DNA of 64,000 bases from Carpediemonas membranifera (GCA_019828565.1 JAHDYR010000053.1:372001-436000); one strand, 5' to 3'; positions 1 through 9,461 are shown, counted from the first letter of the stretch. Program-made: numbers and translations. The notes: a model not told the origin generated them from the sequence alone.

Positions 1-1056
1 ATTATCTGCTGCTTCCATGAGTGGCGTGCCTAAACTGCGATCGCGACGATCGACGTCAGCGCCATTCTCGAGCAGGAGTCGGGCACAGTGAGCATGCCCG
101 TTCATGGAAGCTGCGTGTAACGGCGAGAAGCCAGTCTTCTTGGCCACGTCGACCATGTCGGGAGTAGTGTCCAGAAGCAGCTTAACAACGTCGGCATGAC
201 CAAAGTAGGACGCGAGATACAGGGCGCTTGCTCCATCCGGACGTATCTTGGTGCAGTCGACTCCTGCTTCGATAAGCACGCTCGCGCACTCTGTGTGGCC
301 ATTGCTGAACGCTGCCATGAGTATGGTCTTGCCGTCATTGGCGCACAGCTCGGGATCCGCACCGTGCTCGAGGAGGAGGCGGGCGACTCCGGTGTGGCCA
401 TTAACTGCGGCCGCAAAGAGAGGGGTCCATCCGTCGCTGTCAGGGCCGTCTAGGATGGATTGATCGGCGTCCAGCAGCAGCTTGGCGATCTCTTCGGAGC
501 CGTTCTCAGCAGCCATATGCAGGGCGTTGTGGCCGCTTGGACGGGCCTTGTTGCAGTCGGCTCCTGCTTTGATAAGTATGCTAACACATTCTGTGTGGCC
601 CTTAATGCACGCTGCCATGAGGGCGGTATCGCCATCATCGTCCTGCAGGTCGAGAGCCGCCCCGGCATTAATGAGCAACTCTATGATCTCGGTGTTGTTC
701 TTAATTGTTGTAGCGATGAGGGGAGTCCGATCAGCAGCACCGCGGAGGTCTGGGTCCGCCTCAGCTTGGAGCAGGTCTCGAACAAGGTCGACATTGCCCG
801 CGACCGAGGCCTCAAACAGTGGAGACCACTGCTGTGGTTCATCATCTGGTGTCTTGCTAGACTCTGTCTCCTCCAGTGACGCTGTCCGCACCGTCTCGGG
901 GCCCAGCGGGCCTGTTGCTGGGGAGGAGCTTGGCCTCGACGGAGCAGATGAGCTGACGTCCGTTGGGACGAATGGAGAGAGAGTATTTGTCGTACATGCG
1001 TCGTTTTCTTCATTGAGCGCGCTATCTGAAGGCGCGTTATTGTTCTCAGCTTGCAT
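1..1056 (-). CDS. Ankyrin-repeat protein, partial (3' end beyond left edge)
   Basis: The minus frame opens at an ATG at 1056 and stays open to position 1, so about 352 residues are visible and the C-terminus is outside the window. Residues 1-65 are acidic and Ser/Pro-rich. From about residue 68 there are at least eight ankyrin repeats of roughly 33 residues, with the usual TPL/TAL...AA..GH.....LL..GAD pattern (for example GFSPLHAASMNGHAHCARLL near 90-150). Ankyrin repeats bind proteins, so a scaffold role is likely, but no enzyme domain is seen and the partner is unknown. No in-frame ATG lies close upstream of 1056. The family is certain; the function is not. Confidence 0.85.
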   Translation of the reverse strand, partial: MQAENNNAPSDSALNEENDACTTNTLSPFVPTDVSSSAPSRPSSSPATGPLGPETVRTASLEETESSKTPDDEPQQWSPLFEASVAGNVDLVRDLLQAEADPDLRGAADRTPLIATTIKNNTEIIELLINAGAALDLQDDDGDTALMAACIKGHTECVSILIKAGADCNKARPSGHNALHMAAENGSEEIAKLLLDADQSILDGPDSDGWTPLFAAAVNGHTGVARLLLEHGADPELCANDGKTILMAAFSNGHTECASVLIEAGVDCTKIRPDGASALYLASYFGHADVVKLLLDTTPDMVDVAKKTGFSPLHAASMNGHAHCARLLLENGADVDRRDRSLGTPLMEAADN

Positions 1057-1774
1057 GTTTTCGGGTTCTGTCACAGGAGTGGATTCTGCTTGGATGCGTG
1101 TGTCTTGATTATAATTACTGTCACTAGAAGTGCACGTTCCAACACAAGTACCTGGACGACAAGGCGTAGATCGCGAGATCGGACACCCAAGCTACTTGTG
1201 ACATAATCTGCGAACGGTTGGTAATCTGCGAAACGACCTCGGCCACAGCAAGTCCCGTGTTCCGATGATTCGCAGGTCTCGCATAAGTCTGCTGGGGTGC
1301 TTGGGGTCGTCTATCACCAGCTTGACCCAGGGAGGAAGAGGATGCTCTGCTTGGTCTTCGATACAGGGGCCCAAAAGGATATAAAGACTGTTTACGACTT
1401 TCGCAGGAAAAGGGCACAGTCTCGAAGTGAACCTGAACTTAGCCGAACCGAGCCGACTCTTGAATTCCGGTACAGGGTAAGAAAACCATTGAACACGCAA
1501 ACAGGTGTCGATCCCAGCCCTGAACACAGGCTCGCTGATCCCCCCAGCAAGCTCGCTCTCAGGCCACATTTCGAGATTCCGTCTGAACCCGACTTGGACT
1601 GCCGGCTCAATGTACTGCAGCGCCCTGATGTGGGCGAGCAGGGTCGACCCGAGGGACTGCTATCATTGAATGAGCGGGACACCATCATCCGGATTCAATG
1701 CCTCTTCACACCCAACATCTCAGTTCCGCCCAGGCCACCCAACCCGCATTCAGCTACTTTACTGCGACTCGGCC
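1057..1774. other. Intergenic stretch with no supported gene
   Basis: About 700 bases separate the start of the ankyrin gene from the end of the WD40 gene. Several open frames overlap here on both strands, but none has a recognisable domain. On the minus strand, one frame ending near 1290 and another starting near 1265 look like two halves of one sequence separated by a one-base shift. That could be a decayed gene, but the evidence is thin. Confidence 0.4.
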
Positions 1775-3016
1775 TCACTTGAGAGACCCGTGGCCATACA
1801 GCCTGATAGTACCGTCTTCGTCACCCGTTATTATTCTCACAGCCTCCAGAGCCGATGGTCCAATCGCCATTGTACACACCACAGGCGTATCGACCTTAAA
1901 TTTCATGTAAGATCTCGACTTATCTCTCCTAAATCTCGTAAACACAGGATTAATGGTCGGCACGTATTCATAGTGCCTCGGCCATAAATACACCCAACTC
2001 GTATCCCCGCCCGAGCAGATCAGATCACCCGACGTCGTCGTCGAGGGACGTGACACAGTTGTCTTTGTCGTATGACCGAGGAACGTTCTCTGGCTGAGGA
2101 GCGTGTCGGCGCTAAACACTCTAATCCTGCAGTCCGCGGATGCTGCGATGATGCTGTTCTCGTCAGGGAAAGCGATGCCAGTGAACCGGCCCACGGTGGG
2201 CTTATGCCACCCAGTGAGAGGTCGGAGGTCGACGGCATCATAAACTTTAAGATGCCCGGTCATCGTGCCTACCACAAGCTTTGTCCCGCCTGGACAGAAG
2301 CGCACGACGGTGGGCATCCCCGGAGTCTGGATTTTCGCGAGAACTTTCCTCGATTCAGCGTCAATGAGTCGCAGCATGCCGTCAGCTGCCGCGGTGACCA
2401 CGTACTGGTCCATTCTAGGGTGTATATCGGCCGACATGACGTGAGCTGGGTGGGTCAGGGTCTCCACCGCAGTCTCCTGGGTTGGGTGCCAGATGCGGGC
2501 CGTCCCGTCTGCTGAGGCAGTCACGAGGAAGCCGGAGACTCCCCAGGAGATGTCTAGGATGTCAGCTGTGTGTCCTGTGTGCGTTGTCGCGGGTGTGAGG
2601 CGGTCACCGACGTTCCACAGACGGACTATAGTGTCTCTGCCGACTGAAGCGAGTTGCTTCTTGTCAGGAGATCTGGCGAATGCCCAGATTGCACCGATGT
2701 GGTCTTTGACTGTCTGGAGCTCCTGGATGGCCGTGAGGACGGGCTCCGAGATTTGATGGTGTGAGACCTTGACGCGGCGGCCGGGAACGGCAGGTGATGG
2801 CGCACGAAGCGGTGGAGGCTTGAGACTAGCGCGTTTTAGCTGCGTGAGAGGCGCTGTCAGTGCCGCGGTGTCGCTGTCCTCGAGAAGGTTGATCACCTGG
2901 CCGGAATCGAGGTCTTTGATGAGGAACTGCTGCTCTACTCCTGTACAAATCGCATCTTCACCATCAGAATGATCAGAGGCGGTTTCAAACTCGTCGTTAT
3001 CTTCATCTGAGGACAT
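1775..3016 (-). CDS. WD40-repeat protein, WDR44-like
   Basis: A 413-residue protein. The frame is open further upstream, but the ATG at 3016 begins a typical acidic start (MSSDEDNDEFETASDHSDGE), so I chose it. Residues 1-100 are disordered. From about residue 102 to the end there are six or seven WD40 blades, for example IVRLWNVGD, GHTADILDISW, GTARIWHP and GTIRLYGHG. The order and spacing, with HIGAIWAF in the first blade and GHTADILDISW in the second, resemble WDR44 (Rabphilin-11), a Rab11 effector of endosome recycling. The long N-terminus of animal WDR44 is absent. The fold is clear; the WDR44 assignment rests on remembered motif similarity. Confidence 0.8.
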   Translation of the reverse strand: MSSDEDNDEFETASDHSDGEDAICTGVEQQFLIKDLDSGQVINLLEDSDTAALTAPLTQLKRASLKPPPLRAPSPAVPGRRVKVSHHQISEPVLTAIQELQTVKDHIGAIWAFARSPDKKQLASVGRDTIVRLWNVGDRLTPATTHTGHTADILDISWGVSGFLVTASADGTARIWHPTQETAVETLTHPAHVMSADIHPRMDQYVVTAAADGMLRLIDAESRKVLAKIQTPGMPTVVRFCPGGTKLVVGTMTGHLKVYDAVDLRPLTGWHKPTVGRFTGIAFPDENSIIAASADCRIRVFSADTLLSQRTFLGHTTKTTVSRPSTTTSGDLICSGGDTSWVYLWPRHYEYVPTINPVFTRFRRDKSRSYMKFKVDTPVVCTMAIGPSALEAVRIITGDEDGTIRLYGHGSLK

Positions 3017-3282
3017 TTTCACACGTTCCGAAGTCCGTTGTTGCACAAATTTAGCGGAGATCCGCCAAATCTCAGCCCTCCTCGAACCCGCAGTCATAGG
3101 CTCGTACGAACATTGAAAACACAGGTCGACCCTGCTATCCCTCAGAACGCCGAGCTTGGGCAGAGTCACGAACGACGAGAGAAGGAGTGAAGCAGTGCCG
3201 ACCTCCGCGATAACTTTAGTCATAGACCTGACGAGCCAGGCCACACATGGAAACGCATAGACACAGCACCACCAGCCCAGCC

Positions 3283-4230
3283 TCACCCGGGGCTGAACTC
3301 GGATCCACTCCTGCTGCCGTCCGAGAGGTCACTGTCAACCGTCTCCGCAGTTATACTCTGTTCACTCACTACGCTGCCCTCATCCCCACTATCCACCTCA
3401 TCTTCCTCTTCCTCCTCATCCACGGTGTCGTCAACCCCCTCCAGGACCCTCCTGGCCAGTGCAAGCACCGCGGGTACAGGGTTCTTCATCCGTGCCTCCT
3501 CCAGCACGTCCAGGAACTCTGCATTACTGCCACTCATCTCATGGAGACTGGCAAGCACCGCCATGAGTGGGGCCTGGAACAGAGGCCGCCCGTCCTCGTC
3601 GAGCGGGTTTGTCATGTGGCCCTTGCCCCTATTAGACACGTGTCGGGTCTTCTTCGGCATTTCTGGCGGCTTCACGCCCACTGCTTGTCTCATCACCCTG
3701 ATCGCTTGGGCGATTGCAGTTGTTCGACCCACACCTTCGCCCTGGTTTTTCGCTGAGACGTACAGAGCCATTCCTATGACTGCGTGGCACAGGCGTGGGA
3801 CGGGGAGCTCTGAGCGGGTGTAGGGGGAGGAGAGCGCGGAGAGTTCGTTCGCTAACTCGCGGGATTCAAGGAAAAGAGGAACTTCGGGGTCGGGGAAGCG
3901 GATTGCACGGTCCAGGAGCGTGGCAATGGATGCTGCAACGCACTCTAAGATGTGGAACTTCGCAGGGAGGGGCTGGAGGGGACGCATCTGCCGTTTGATG
4001 AGGCGACCGAGGAATTGGAGCACTGTTCGGCGAGAAGCAATGGTCTCTAACGATGACTGTTGGATGATTATGAGCAGAGAGTTCCAGGTAGTGGAGCTGA
4101 AGCTCTTGGGGACGTCAGCAAGGCGAAAGATGAACTCTTTGGCCTTATTGTAGTGTCGGTTGGTTATGAGAGCTTGGATTATCGCATCAGACGACCTGTA
4201 TGGGGTCTGGATGTTCAAAGATCCCGTCAT
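3283..4230 (-). CDS. Helical protein with acidic tail, unknown function
   Basis: A 315-residue protein starting at ATG 4230. Residues 1-240 look alpha-helical, with repeated amphipathic segments and no transmembrane span. The last 65 residues are strongly acidic (VDEEEEEDEVDSGDEGS) and Ser-rich. A basic KKTRHVSNRGKG patch lies near residue 195. I do not recognise the family. It is on the same strand as the WD40 gene, whose start lies 267 bp beyond this gene's stop. Amino-acid composition and coding bias support a real gene. Confidence 0.7.
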   Translation of the reverse strand: MTGSLNIQTPYRSSDAIIQALITNRHYNKAKEFIFRLADVPKSFSSTTWNSLLIIIQQSSLETIASRRTVLQFLGRLIKRQMRPLQPLPAKFHILECVAASIATLLDRAIRFPDPEVPLFLESRELANELSALSSPYTRSELPVPRLCHAVIGMALYVSAKNQGEGVGRTTAIAQAIRVMRQAVGVKPPEMPKKTRHVSNRGKGHMTNPLDEDGRPLFQAPLMAVLASLHEMSGSNAEFLDVLEEARMKNPVPAVLALARRVLEGVDDTVDEEEEEDEVDSGDEGSVVSEQSITAETVDSDLSDGSRSGSEFSPG

Positions 4231-4497
4231 TCAGGCCGTCGTCGACGCTGAGCCCTGTTATCGTTCTGGAGTTACGTGACGGTAAATCATGAATCTGGGA
4301 CCTGATTCAACAGCAGCGTGGACAAAATACCGTGCCTGTTGTTGTCTGGCCGCCCAATCCGAGGATAAGACACAACCAGCCTTGCAAGCATGTCCGAAAC
4401 AGGCAGCCAAGCAGCTCACCCGCTTCCCTCTACTCACATCATCAACACCACCCTCTCCACCCCACCCCACCAGGTTCTTCTCGGCATTTACAAATCC

Positions 4498-5022
4498 TCA
4501 CAAGGGCCTGCCCCGCTCAGCCATGGCCCTGAATCCGTGGCCCTTTCTGTCCATTACAGCCACCGGCGACAAGCTCGGCTCCCTTCTAGCTATGGCGGTG
4601 TTATTGATGTTCCCCCGGCCGTCGTCAGCCGTGGGGTGAGCCGGCGAGCAAAGCCACGTCTCGCGACCGCTCACAACCGCGATGAACTTGTATTGTATCT
4701 CGCTCCCTTCGCTCAGAAGCTGTATATGATGCCAGCTGTCAACACCTCTGATGAGGGGGTAGCGCTCGTTCCAGTCGCACCAGGAACCGGTGACGAAAAC
4801 AGCCGTCGCTGTGGGATGAACAAGCTCAAATATGACTGGAATCCTTCTCTTTTCAGGATTGATCGTCTGTAGCTGCTGAACATCAGCGCTAATGGAAGTG
4901 GTGGGAACCTCAGTCCATTTCTTGGCCTTACGAGACTGTTGCTGGAAATACTTCACGTCGTTGGCGATCATCTGGTTGTTTTCGAAGTTGCTTTGCTCGA
5001 TGATTCCTTCTGCTAGAAGCAT
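4498..5022 (-). CDS. AMPK-beta-type glycogen-binding (CBM48-like) protein
   Basis: A 174-residue protein; 5022 is the first ATG in the frame. Residues 1-60 are polar and helical. Residues about 62-140 form an early-set carbohydrate-binding domain like that of AMPK beta subunits: VIFELVHP, then VFVTGSWCDWNERYPL, then WHHIQLLSEGSEIQYKFI and the closing NINNTAI. The paired tryptophans of the W-x-D-W stretch are typical sugar-contact residues. The protein ends soon after in a basic tail with no AMPK-beta C-terminal complex domain, so it is a stand-alone CBM rather than a complete beta subunit. A link to starch or glycogen, or to a kinase complex, is inference. Confidence 0.75.
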   Translation of the reverse strand: MLLAEGIIEQSNFENNQMIANDVKYFQQQSRKAKKWTEVPTTSISADVQQLQTINPEKRRIPVIFELVHPTATAVFVTGSWCDWNERYPLIRGVDSWHHIQLLSEGSEIQYKFIAVVSGRETWLCSPAHPTADDGRGNINNTAIARREPSLSPVAVMDRKGHGFRAMAERGRPL

Positions 5023-5421
5023 GTCATCGAATGTTCGTGTCAAGTTGTTTGTGGCCAACTGTAGCGGTTGACCTTGAAATAATCATTGACCAATGAGGAC
5101 TGCCCGAGGGAAGCGTGTGGGGCGGGGGTTGGGGGTGGGGGGTGACCCCAGTGTCACAGGGACACTGACTGTAGAGTGCAGTTTATGACCGCAGACACGG
5201 GAAAAGTTGTGACCCATGGGGCGACAGCAGGGGTAGGCGGACTGAGTGGAGCCCGTGGAGACCAGCCAAGACTTGACATGTCAATCGACGGAGCGATGAT
5301 ATGCCAATACTTGCATACATTTCACCAACCATAAATTGGTTGCTTGTACATATCACCCAGCCAATCAACGCATGCAGGAGCTCTTTACTGCATCAGAACA
5401 CGACCGTGCACTCACACGTCT
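5023..5421. other. Non-coding gap
   Basis: No gene is supported here. The stretch includes a G-rich run near 5115-5145 and a GAGTGCAGTTTATGA sequence near 5174. That sequence matches a motif found 25-45 bases upstream of several start codons in this window, but no gene follows it on the plus strand. Confidence 0.4.
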
Positions 5422-5976
5422 TCACCCGTGCTCATCGTCCGGCATCACCAACCTCCGCCTCGGTGGCCTCGTCCTGGTCCTCTTACCCGACCCCGACTCC
5501 GGAACCATCCTCTGCCTATCCGGTCCAGGGGTCTTGCCCGGGTTGAGTGTGAGAGGCGTCGCGTCGATGCCGGGAATTGTGCGGTCGGCTTTTCTCGTGC
5601 TATGGGGCTTTGGCGTGCGGAAGGAAAGAACCTCGGCGACTGGGGGTGGGGTGGCGGGTCTTGGGGCTAGCTCAACGGACGGAGGTGAGTTTCGGCGCTT
5701 GTCCGTCCGAATGAAGTTCGAAAGAGCGTTGACTGTGATCGTTCCGTCTCGATGCTTGAGCGTTGGCGCAACCTGGTATGACGCAAATGCCTTATCGCTC
5801 CTCAACGAGTATGAGTTGTCGATCCGTTTCAATCGGGTGGCGCTCTGGGAGAAAATCTTCTTGGCCAAGAGGTTGGCGGCCTTCCTCATCTTCCTGTTTG
5901 ACCTTTCATCCAGTGTAGAGCCTGTATTTGTAAACGTTGATTCCTCATCTCCTCCGACAGACGATTCAGGCGGCAT
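5422..5976 (-). CDS. Basic disordered protein, unknown function
   Basis: A 184-residue protein from ATG 5976, the first ATG in the frame; upstream codons have none. It has a short acidic start, a basic middle (SNRKMRKAANLLAKKIF) and a Pro/Arg-rich C-terminus. A TPK- and RTP-rich stretch could hold phosphorylation sites. No family is recognised. A 43-bp solo terminal repeat carrying TATAAACA lies 57 bp upstream on the same strand, so this gene may use a promoter brought by a mobile element. Confidence 0.6.
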   Translation of the reverse strand: MPPESSVGGDEESTFTNTGSTLDERSNRKMRKAANLLAKKIFSQSATRLKRIDNSYSLRSDKAFASYQVAPTLKHRDGTITVNALSNFIRTDKRRNSPPSVELAPRPATPPPVAEVLSFRTPKPHSTRKADRTIPGIDATPLTLNPGKTPGPDRQRMVPESGSGKRTRTRPPRRRLVMPDDEHG

Positions 5977-6027
5977 CACCTCGGTTGTTTCGTCTATTCT
6001 GCGAAAACAACGCAGGTTAAAGCCCAC

Positions 6028-6080
6028 ACAATTGTGCTATTGAAGGGTCGAACAATGTGTTTATACTGCGCAACAACAAT
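6028..6080 (-). mobile_element. Solo 43-bp terminal repeat with 5-bp target duplication
   Basis: Read on the minus strand, positions 6075 to 6033 begin TGTTGCGCAGTATAAACACA and end AATAGCACA, so the unit is bounded by TG and CA. It is flanked by ATTGT on both sides (6080-6076 and 6032-6028), a perfect 5-bp target-site duplication. The 43-mer differs at only two positions from the 3' end of the TRIM-like element at 9416-9458. A solo LTR left by recombination between two terminal repeats is the simplest reading. Confidence 0.8.
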
Positions 6081-6317
6081 CGGACCCGTGTGTGTGTTTT
6101 ATGTCCATTCGCCCGACTGACTGTGTTGCAAGACCTAGCCCTCCCACATGCTGCTGGGTTGACCGCCGCTTTGTTCCTCTGCTTAGTCAGGATGCCAGTT
6201 GTTGGACCATTAAGCACCCGCCTCGGTGCCTGGAGTAACGAGGTCACACAGTGTGTGCAGCAACCCCAGGCCACAAACAAGCACCGCGAGTGCAACCCGA
6301 TTACCATTTACATCCCC

Positions 6318-7859
6318 TCAGACCTTTGGCTCCGTTACATCCAGCATGAACAGAGCAAGCGACACCCGCGTTGAAGCACGGTGGATTGCAGCCACACTCT
6401 TCTTTGCCGCCGCAATATCCGCGCTCCCCTCCACCGTAAGTTCCCTCAGACGTGCCATCTCACTCTCAACTCTGACTAAGAGATGAAGCATGCTCTCAGC
6501 CGCCCGCTCAAGCAGACACTCAAGAGCTAGCTCCTCGTCGATCGAGTAAATGTACAGGCTGCGGCCCGGGGCGTGGTCCGTGGTGCGAGGTACACTCTGC
6601 ATCTTCATCAGCCCGTCGTTCATCAGTGCATGGGCTCTGGCGCTGACTTCCTTGGCTGGCAGGAGACACGCGTCCGCCATCTGCTTGAGCTCTGTCTGCT
6701 TCTTCTCCCGCACGAAACGCCAGACTCTGACAGCTTCCCGGCCGTATCCCAGACGAATGAACTGATCAAACGCCCTTCCCCTCGCATGCTCCCATAAATC
6801 AGCCATGTTGATCGTGAGCTGGGTCCCCTCGTGTAGTGCCGATCCGTGCTCCGTCTGGATCACGCTGAAATCTGCCCAGTTGATCATGAACTTGATCATC
6901 TGTCGCAGTTTTTGCAGGTCGGACATGTCTTTCGTCTTCTCAGCCTCCGACTTCCTCGACCCTGTAGTGTCGACCGTGCTTTGAAGCTCCATCACTGTCT
7001 TGCCGAACAGACTGTCGCATAGACCATCGAGGGTGAGGCTCTGGCCAGGGGCTTCAAGGATGGCCCGGACAAGGCTGGGTGAGAGGTCGCGGTATTGGGG
7101 ACCGGCGAAGAAGAGGTCGGCGACCATTGAGGTGATGATGTCGAGCTTCATGCACCTCATAAGAGAGTCTGTCGCCACCGTGAAGAGCACAGTCGGGTCG
7201 ATCCGGGTGGTAGAGGTCTCGCCCTCCTCCGTCTCGTCCATCTCGGCTAGGTTGACCGCCACACGCTTGGTGGGTGCGGTGGACTTGCGGCCGAGAGTCT
7301 CTTTCTTGGACTTATAGATGCGGAACAGGCCCTTGTCGACTGTTTCAGCACGTACAATGAAGCCCTTCGTGCTAAGGTTGGCAAATGCCTGCTGGGTGAG
7401 GCGCTCGAGGTCCATGGAGAGACTCTCGAGGTCTGGAACGGTGCCTTCGAGCTTGCGGAGCTCTTCGAGGACATCGGCGACCGTCATCCGACCCTTATCG
7501 AGGATCATCTGGAAGACACGGGATGAAATACGGTTCAGCTCAGACCAGCGCATGCGCTCGAGCTCGTTAATAGCATCGTCGCGATCGGAATTGAGGCGAT
7601 TCATGACGTTTGGAACGAAGAGATGGAAGTAGATGTTTGGAGTGACTACGATGTATCTGGGGTCATCAAACACTATCATTCCATGCTGCATGAGGCGTAG
7701 CATCAGCTGGCGGATGACATTATACGCTAGACCAGTGTTTCGGCTCAAATCCTCAGTGTTGCTGCCAGGATTGTTTAGCAGAGACACAATGATATCTGCA
7801 GCTGACTTTCCAAGCCTATCAGACACAATACGCTCCAGAAGACGCGTCGTATACAGCAT
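6318..7859 (-). CDS. RPC3: RNA polymerase III subunit RPC3/RPC82-like
   Basis: A 513-residue protein close to the usual size of RPC3 (about 530). ATG 7859 was chosen because MLYTTRLLERIVSDRLGK aligns with the start of known RPC3 proteins, although the frame is open further upstream. The N-terminal winged helix (residues about 1-70) has the NPGSNTEDLSRNTGL...VIRQLMLRLMQHGM pattern. Further winged helices follow, and a helical C-terminus ends in LALFMLDVTEP. In yeast and humans this subunit joins RPC6 and RPC7 to open promoter DNA for tRNA and 5S transcription in the nucleus. Sequence divergence is considerable, so the call rests on architecture and motif order. Confidence 0.75.
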   Translation of the reverse strand: MLYTTRLLERIVSDRLGKSAADIIVSLLNNPGSNTEDLSRNTGLAYNVIRQLMLRLMQHGMIVFDDPRYIVVTPNIYFHLFVPNVMNRLNSDRDDAINELERMRWSELNRISSRVFQMILDKGRMTVADVLEELRKLEGTVPDLESLSMDLERLTQQAFANLSTKGFIVRAETVDKGLFRIYKSKKETLGRKSTAPTKRVAVNLAEMDETEEGETSTTRIDPTVLFTVATDSLMRCMKLDIITSMVADLFFAGPQYRDLSPSLVRAILEAPGQSLTLDGLCDSLFGKTVMELQSTVDTTGSRKSEAEKTKDMSDLQKLRQMIKFMINWADFSVIQTEHGSALHEGTQLTINMADLWEHARGRAFDQFIRLGYGREAVRVWRFVREKKQTELKQMADACLLPAKEVSARAHALMNDGLMKMQSVPRTTDHAPGRSLYIYSIDEELALECLLERAAESMLHLLVRVESEMARLRELTVEGSADIAAAKKSVAAIHRASTRVSLALFMLDVTEPKV

Positions 7860-7954
7860 CTCGCCCTGTTTTGCGCGCCTACACGATGCTTGAACCTTAA
7901 GCTGCACTTTCCGTTCAAGAAGTCTGCCATAGACGATTGAGAGTCCTACTTTAC

Positions 7955-7984
7955 TGCTTGCACTGTGCACTCTATGATACTTCA
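7955..7984. repeat. 30-bp sequence shared with 54690-54719
   Basis: The 30 bases starting TGCTTGCACTGTGCACTCTA and ending GATACTTCA are identical to those just after the Fanzor stop codon. This copy lies about 95-125 bases upstream of the RPC3-like ATG. No target duplication is visible at either copy. Confidence 0.6.
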
Positions 7985-8069
7985 ATTCAAGCCAGACGAT
8001 GAGATGACGACGAGCCGGAGAAACACTCGGCAGAGCCTCACACCAGCCATATCCAGTATTTAAAAGCGT

Positions 8070-8882
8070 CTATTGGCTCAGATAGCCCCCGAACATCTTG
8101 GATGCGTAGACAAGGCCGACGAGCGACGTGAAGGGCACGACGACGATGTACACGACCGGGATGAACTGCGAGATGAAGAACCCAGCGAGGTTGATGCCGC
8201 AAACGATGAGCATCATCTGCCAGTTCCGGAGACCGCCCATGACGGAGAGCTTGACGACGGCAAAGAGGCCAAGGGTGGGCTGGCCAGCCATGAGGTACAT
8301 GAATGATCCGTTGATGAAGCAGAGGAGGATGGGGATGACCCAGATGAGGGGGAAGATGATGATGAAGGGCAGGATAGCGACGACAAAGACGGCGGTCTGG
8401 TAGTAGAGGAAGTGGGGAATGAACTCGGTGGGGGGGAGGAACCAGTCCTTGCCGAGGGGCACGCGCTCGCCACGGAGGCATCGGATGAGGGAAAGGTGGG
8501 CTGTGCCGTTGAGGATCATGAAGACAGCGCCGAGGGCAATAGTGGCGACGAGGAAAACGAGGACGAGGATGATGCGCCACAGGAGGAGGAGGGAGGGGAA
8601 TGAGATGGCGTTAAGGAACCAGTCAACGGCGGCGTTGAGAAGAAGGCCGACGACGGCAAGGGCGACAAAGCCTGCGATAACACCGTACTGGGCGCCATAG
8701 GCGGCAAGATAGGTGACGATTCCGGGGCTAGGAGCGATAAGGGCCTTACCGCAATCAGTAATATCTTCAATGCTGAGCTGGAAAGTGGTAATGTCGGCCT
8801 CAGTGATCTTCCTGTCCGTCTCCAGACGGAATGGACTGAAATAAGAAAAGGGAATGCTATACAAACATGCCAGTATCGCCAT
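8070..8882 (-). CDS. Multi-pass membrane protein, unknown family
   Basis: A 270-residue protein from ATG 8882. After a 60-residue polar start there are about five hydrophobic spans: near residues 65-90, 95-125, 160-190, 205-220 and 230-260. A short loop holds RCLRGERVPLGKDWFLPP between spans 2 and 3. The spacing resembles DUF975/DUF4013-type integral membrane proteins, but no catalytic motif is visible and I do not assign a function. The 5' end of the TRIM-like element lies 48 bp upstream of its start codon, so any promoter upstream of that point has been pushed away. Confidence 0.7.
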   Translation of the reverse strand: MAILACLYSIPFSYFSPFRLETDRKITEADITTFQLSIEDITDCGKALIAPSPGIVTYLAAYGAQYGVIAGFVALAVVGLLLNAAVDWFLNAISFPSLLLLWRIILVLVFLVATIALGAVFMILNGTAHLSLIRCLRGERVPLGKDWFLPPTEFIPHFLYYQTAVFVVAILPFIIIFPLIWVIPILLCFINGSFMYLMAGQPTLGLFAVVKLSVMGGLRNWQMMLIVCGINLAGFFISQFIPVVYIVVVPFTSLVGLVYASKMFGGYLSQ

Positions 8883-8925
8883 CAGTTGTTGCGTATGCTG
8901 TGTTCATCGAGATTAACAAGTTGAT

Positions 8926-9461
8926 CTCAATGTTGCGCAGTATAAACACATTGTTCGAACCTCCAGACAGGGCCTGAAAGGAACGATCAAAGTGCCAAAC
9001 TGTACAACATCATCCGTCCGTAGACGAATGTTGGCGGTTAGCCAATTGATGATACTGGAATGATGTTGGAAGGCGCGTGATCGATGTGCGACTGAACGGA
9101 GAGCCACTGAGCTCATCTTCCGTGGCAAGAGAACGCCACAGGATGTTCTCTGCAGCACTCTTGTCCCGATGATCAACATTCAGAGCAGCTGGTCATTGAT
9201 GAAGATGACATATAAGAGCCGACGATGAACACCATTACCAGCATATACAAGTGTAGAAGTGAATTTAATGTGGAATAGAAGACAATGAGACGACGTGTGA
9301 GCGATTGTGAAGTTTGCAGCTGTGCTGACGTCCACGAAGAAGACGCTTTGTGGAAGCCCTGGAGAAGACGATCTCCCTACCGACTTAAGACGTGAGTAGG
9401 AGGGAGACAGGGCAGTGTTGCGCTGTATAAACACATTGTTTGACCCTTCAATAGCACACTC
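8926..9461 (+). mobile_element. TRIM-like non-autonomous retroelement, 528 bp
   Basis: The element spans 8931-9458. Its left end begins TGTTGCGCAGTATAAACACA and its right end (9416-9458) begins TGTTGCGCTGTATAAACACA and finishes TAGCACA. About 28 bp match closely at the left, then the repeat diverges. CTCAA precedes it (8926-8930). On the right, CTC at 9459-9461 is followed, once the later insertion and its duplication are removed, by AA at 18576. The target duplication CTCAA is therefore restored exactly. No coding capacity is seen inside. Short direct terminal repeats, small size and no genes fit a terminal-repeat retrotransposon in miniature. Confidence 0.75.

Noticed and set aside
1124-1569. 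Two minus frames that look like one protein split by a one-base shift
   Set aside because: No domain could be recognised and no other copy is available, so a pseudogene call would be guesswork.
4258-4470. 70-codon minus frame upstream of the helical unknown gene
   Set aside because: Cys/Gly-rich and low in protein-like pattern; probably chance.
6017-6307. 96-codon minus frame over the solo repeat
   Set aside because: It is built partly from the terminal repeat and has no conserved look.
7955-7984. 30-bp repeat as another solo LTR
   Set aside because: It starts TG and ends CA, but neither copy has a target duplication.
8950-8962. TTGTTCGAACC as a tRNA B-box
   Set aside because: No A-box or cloverleaf surrounds it, and it is part of the repeated 43-bp terminal sequence.
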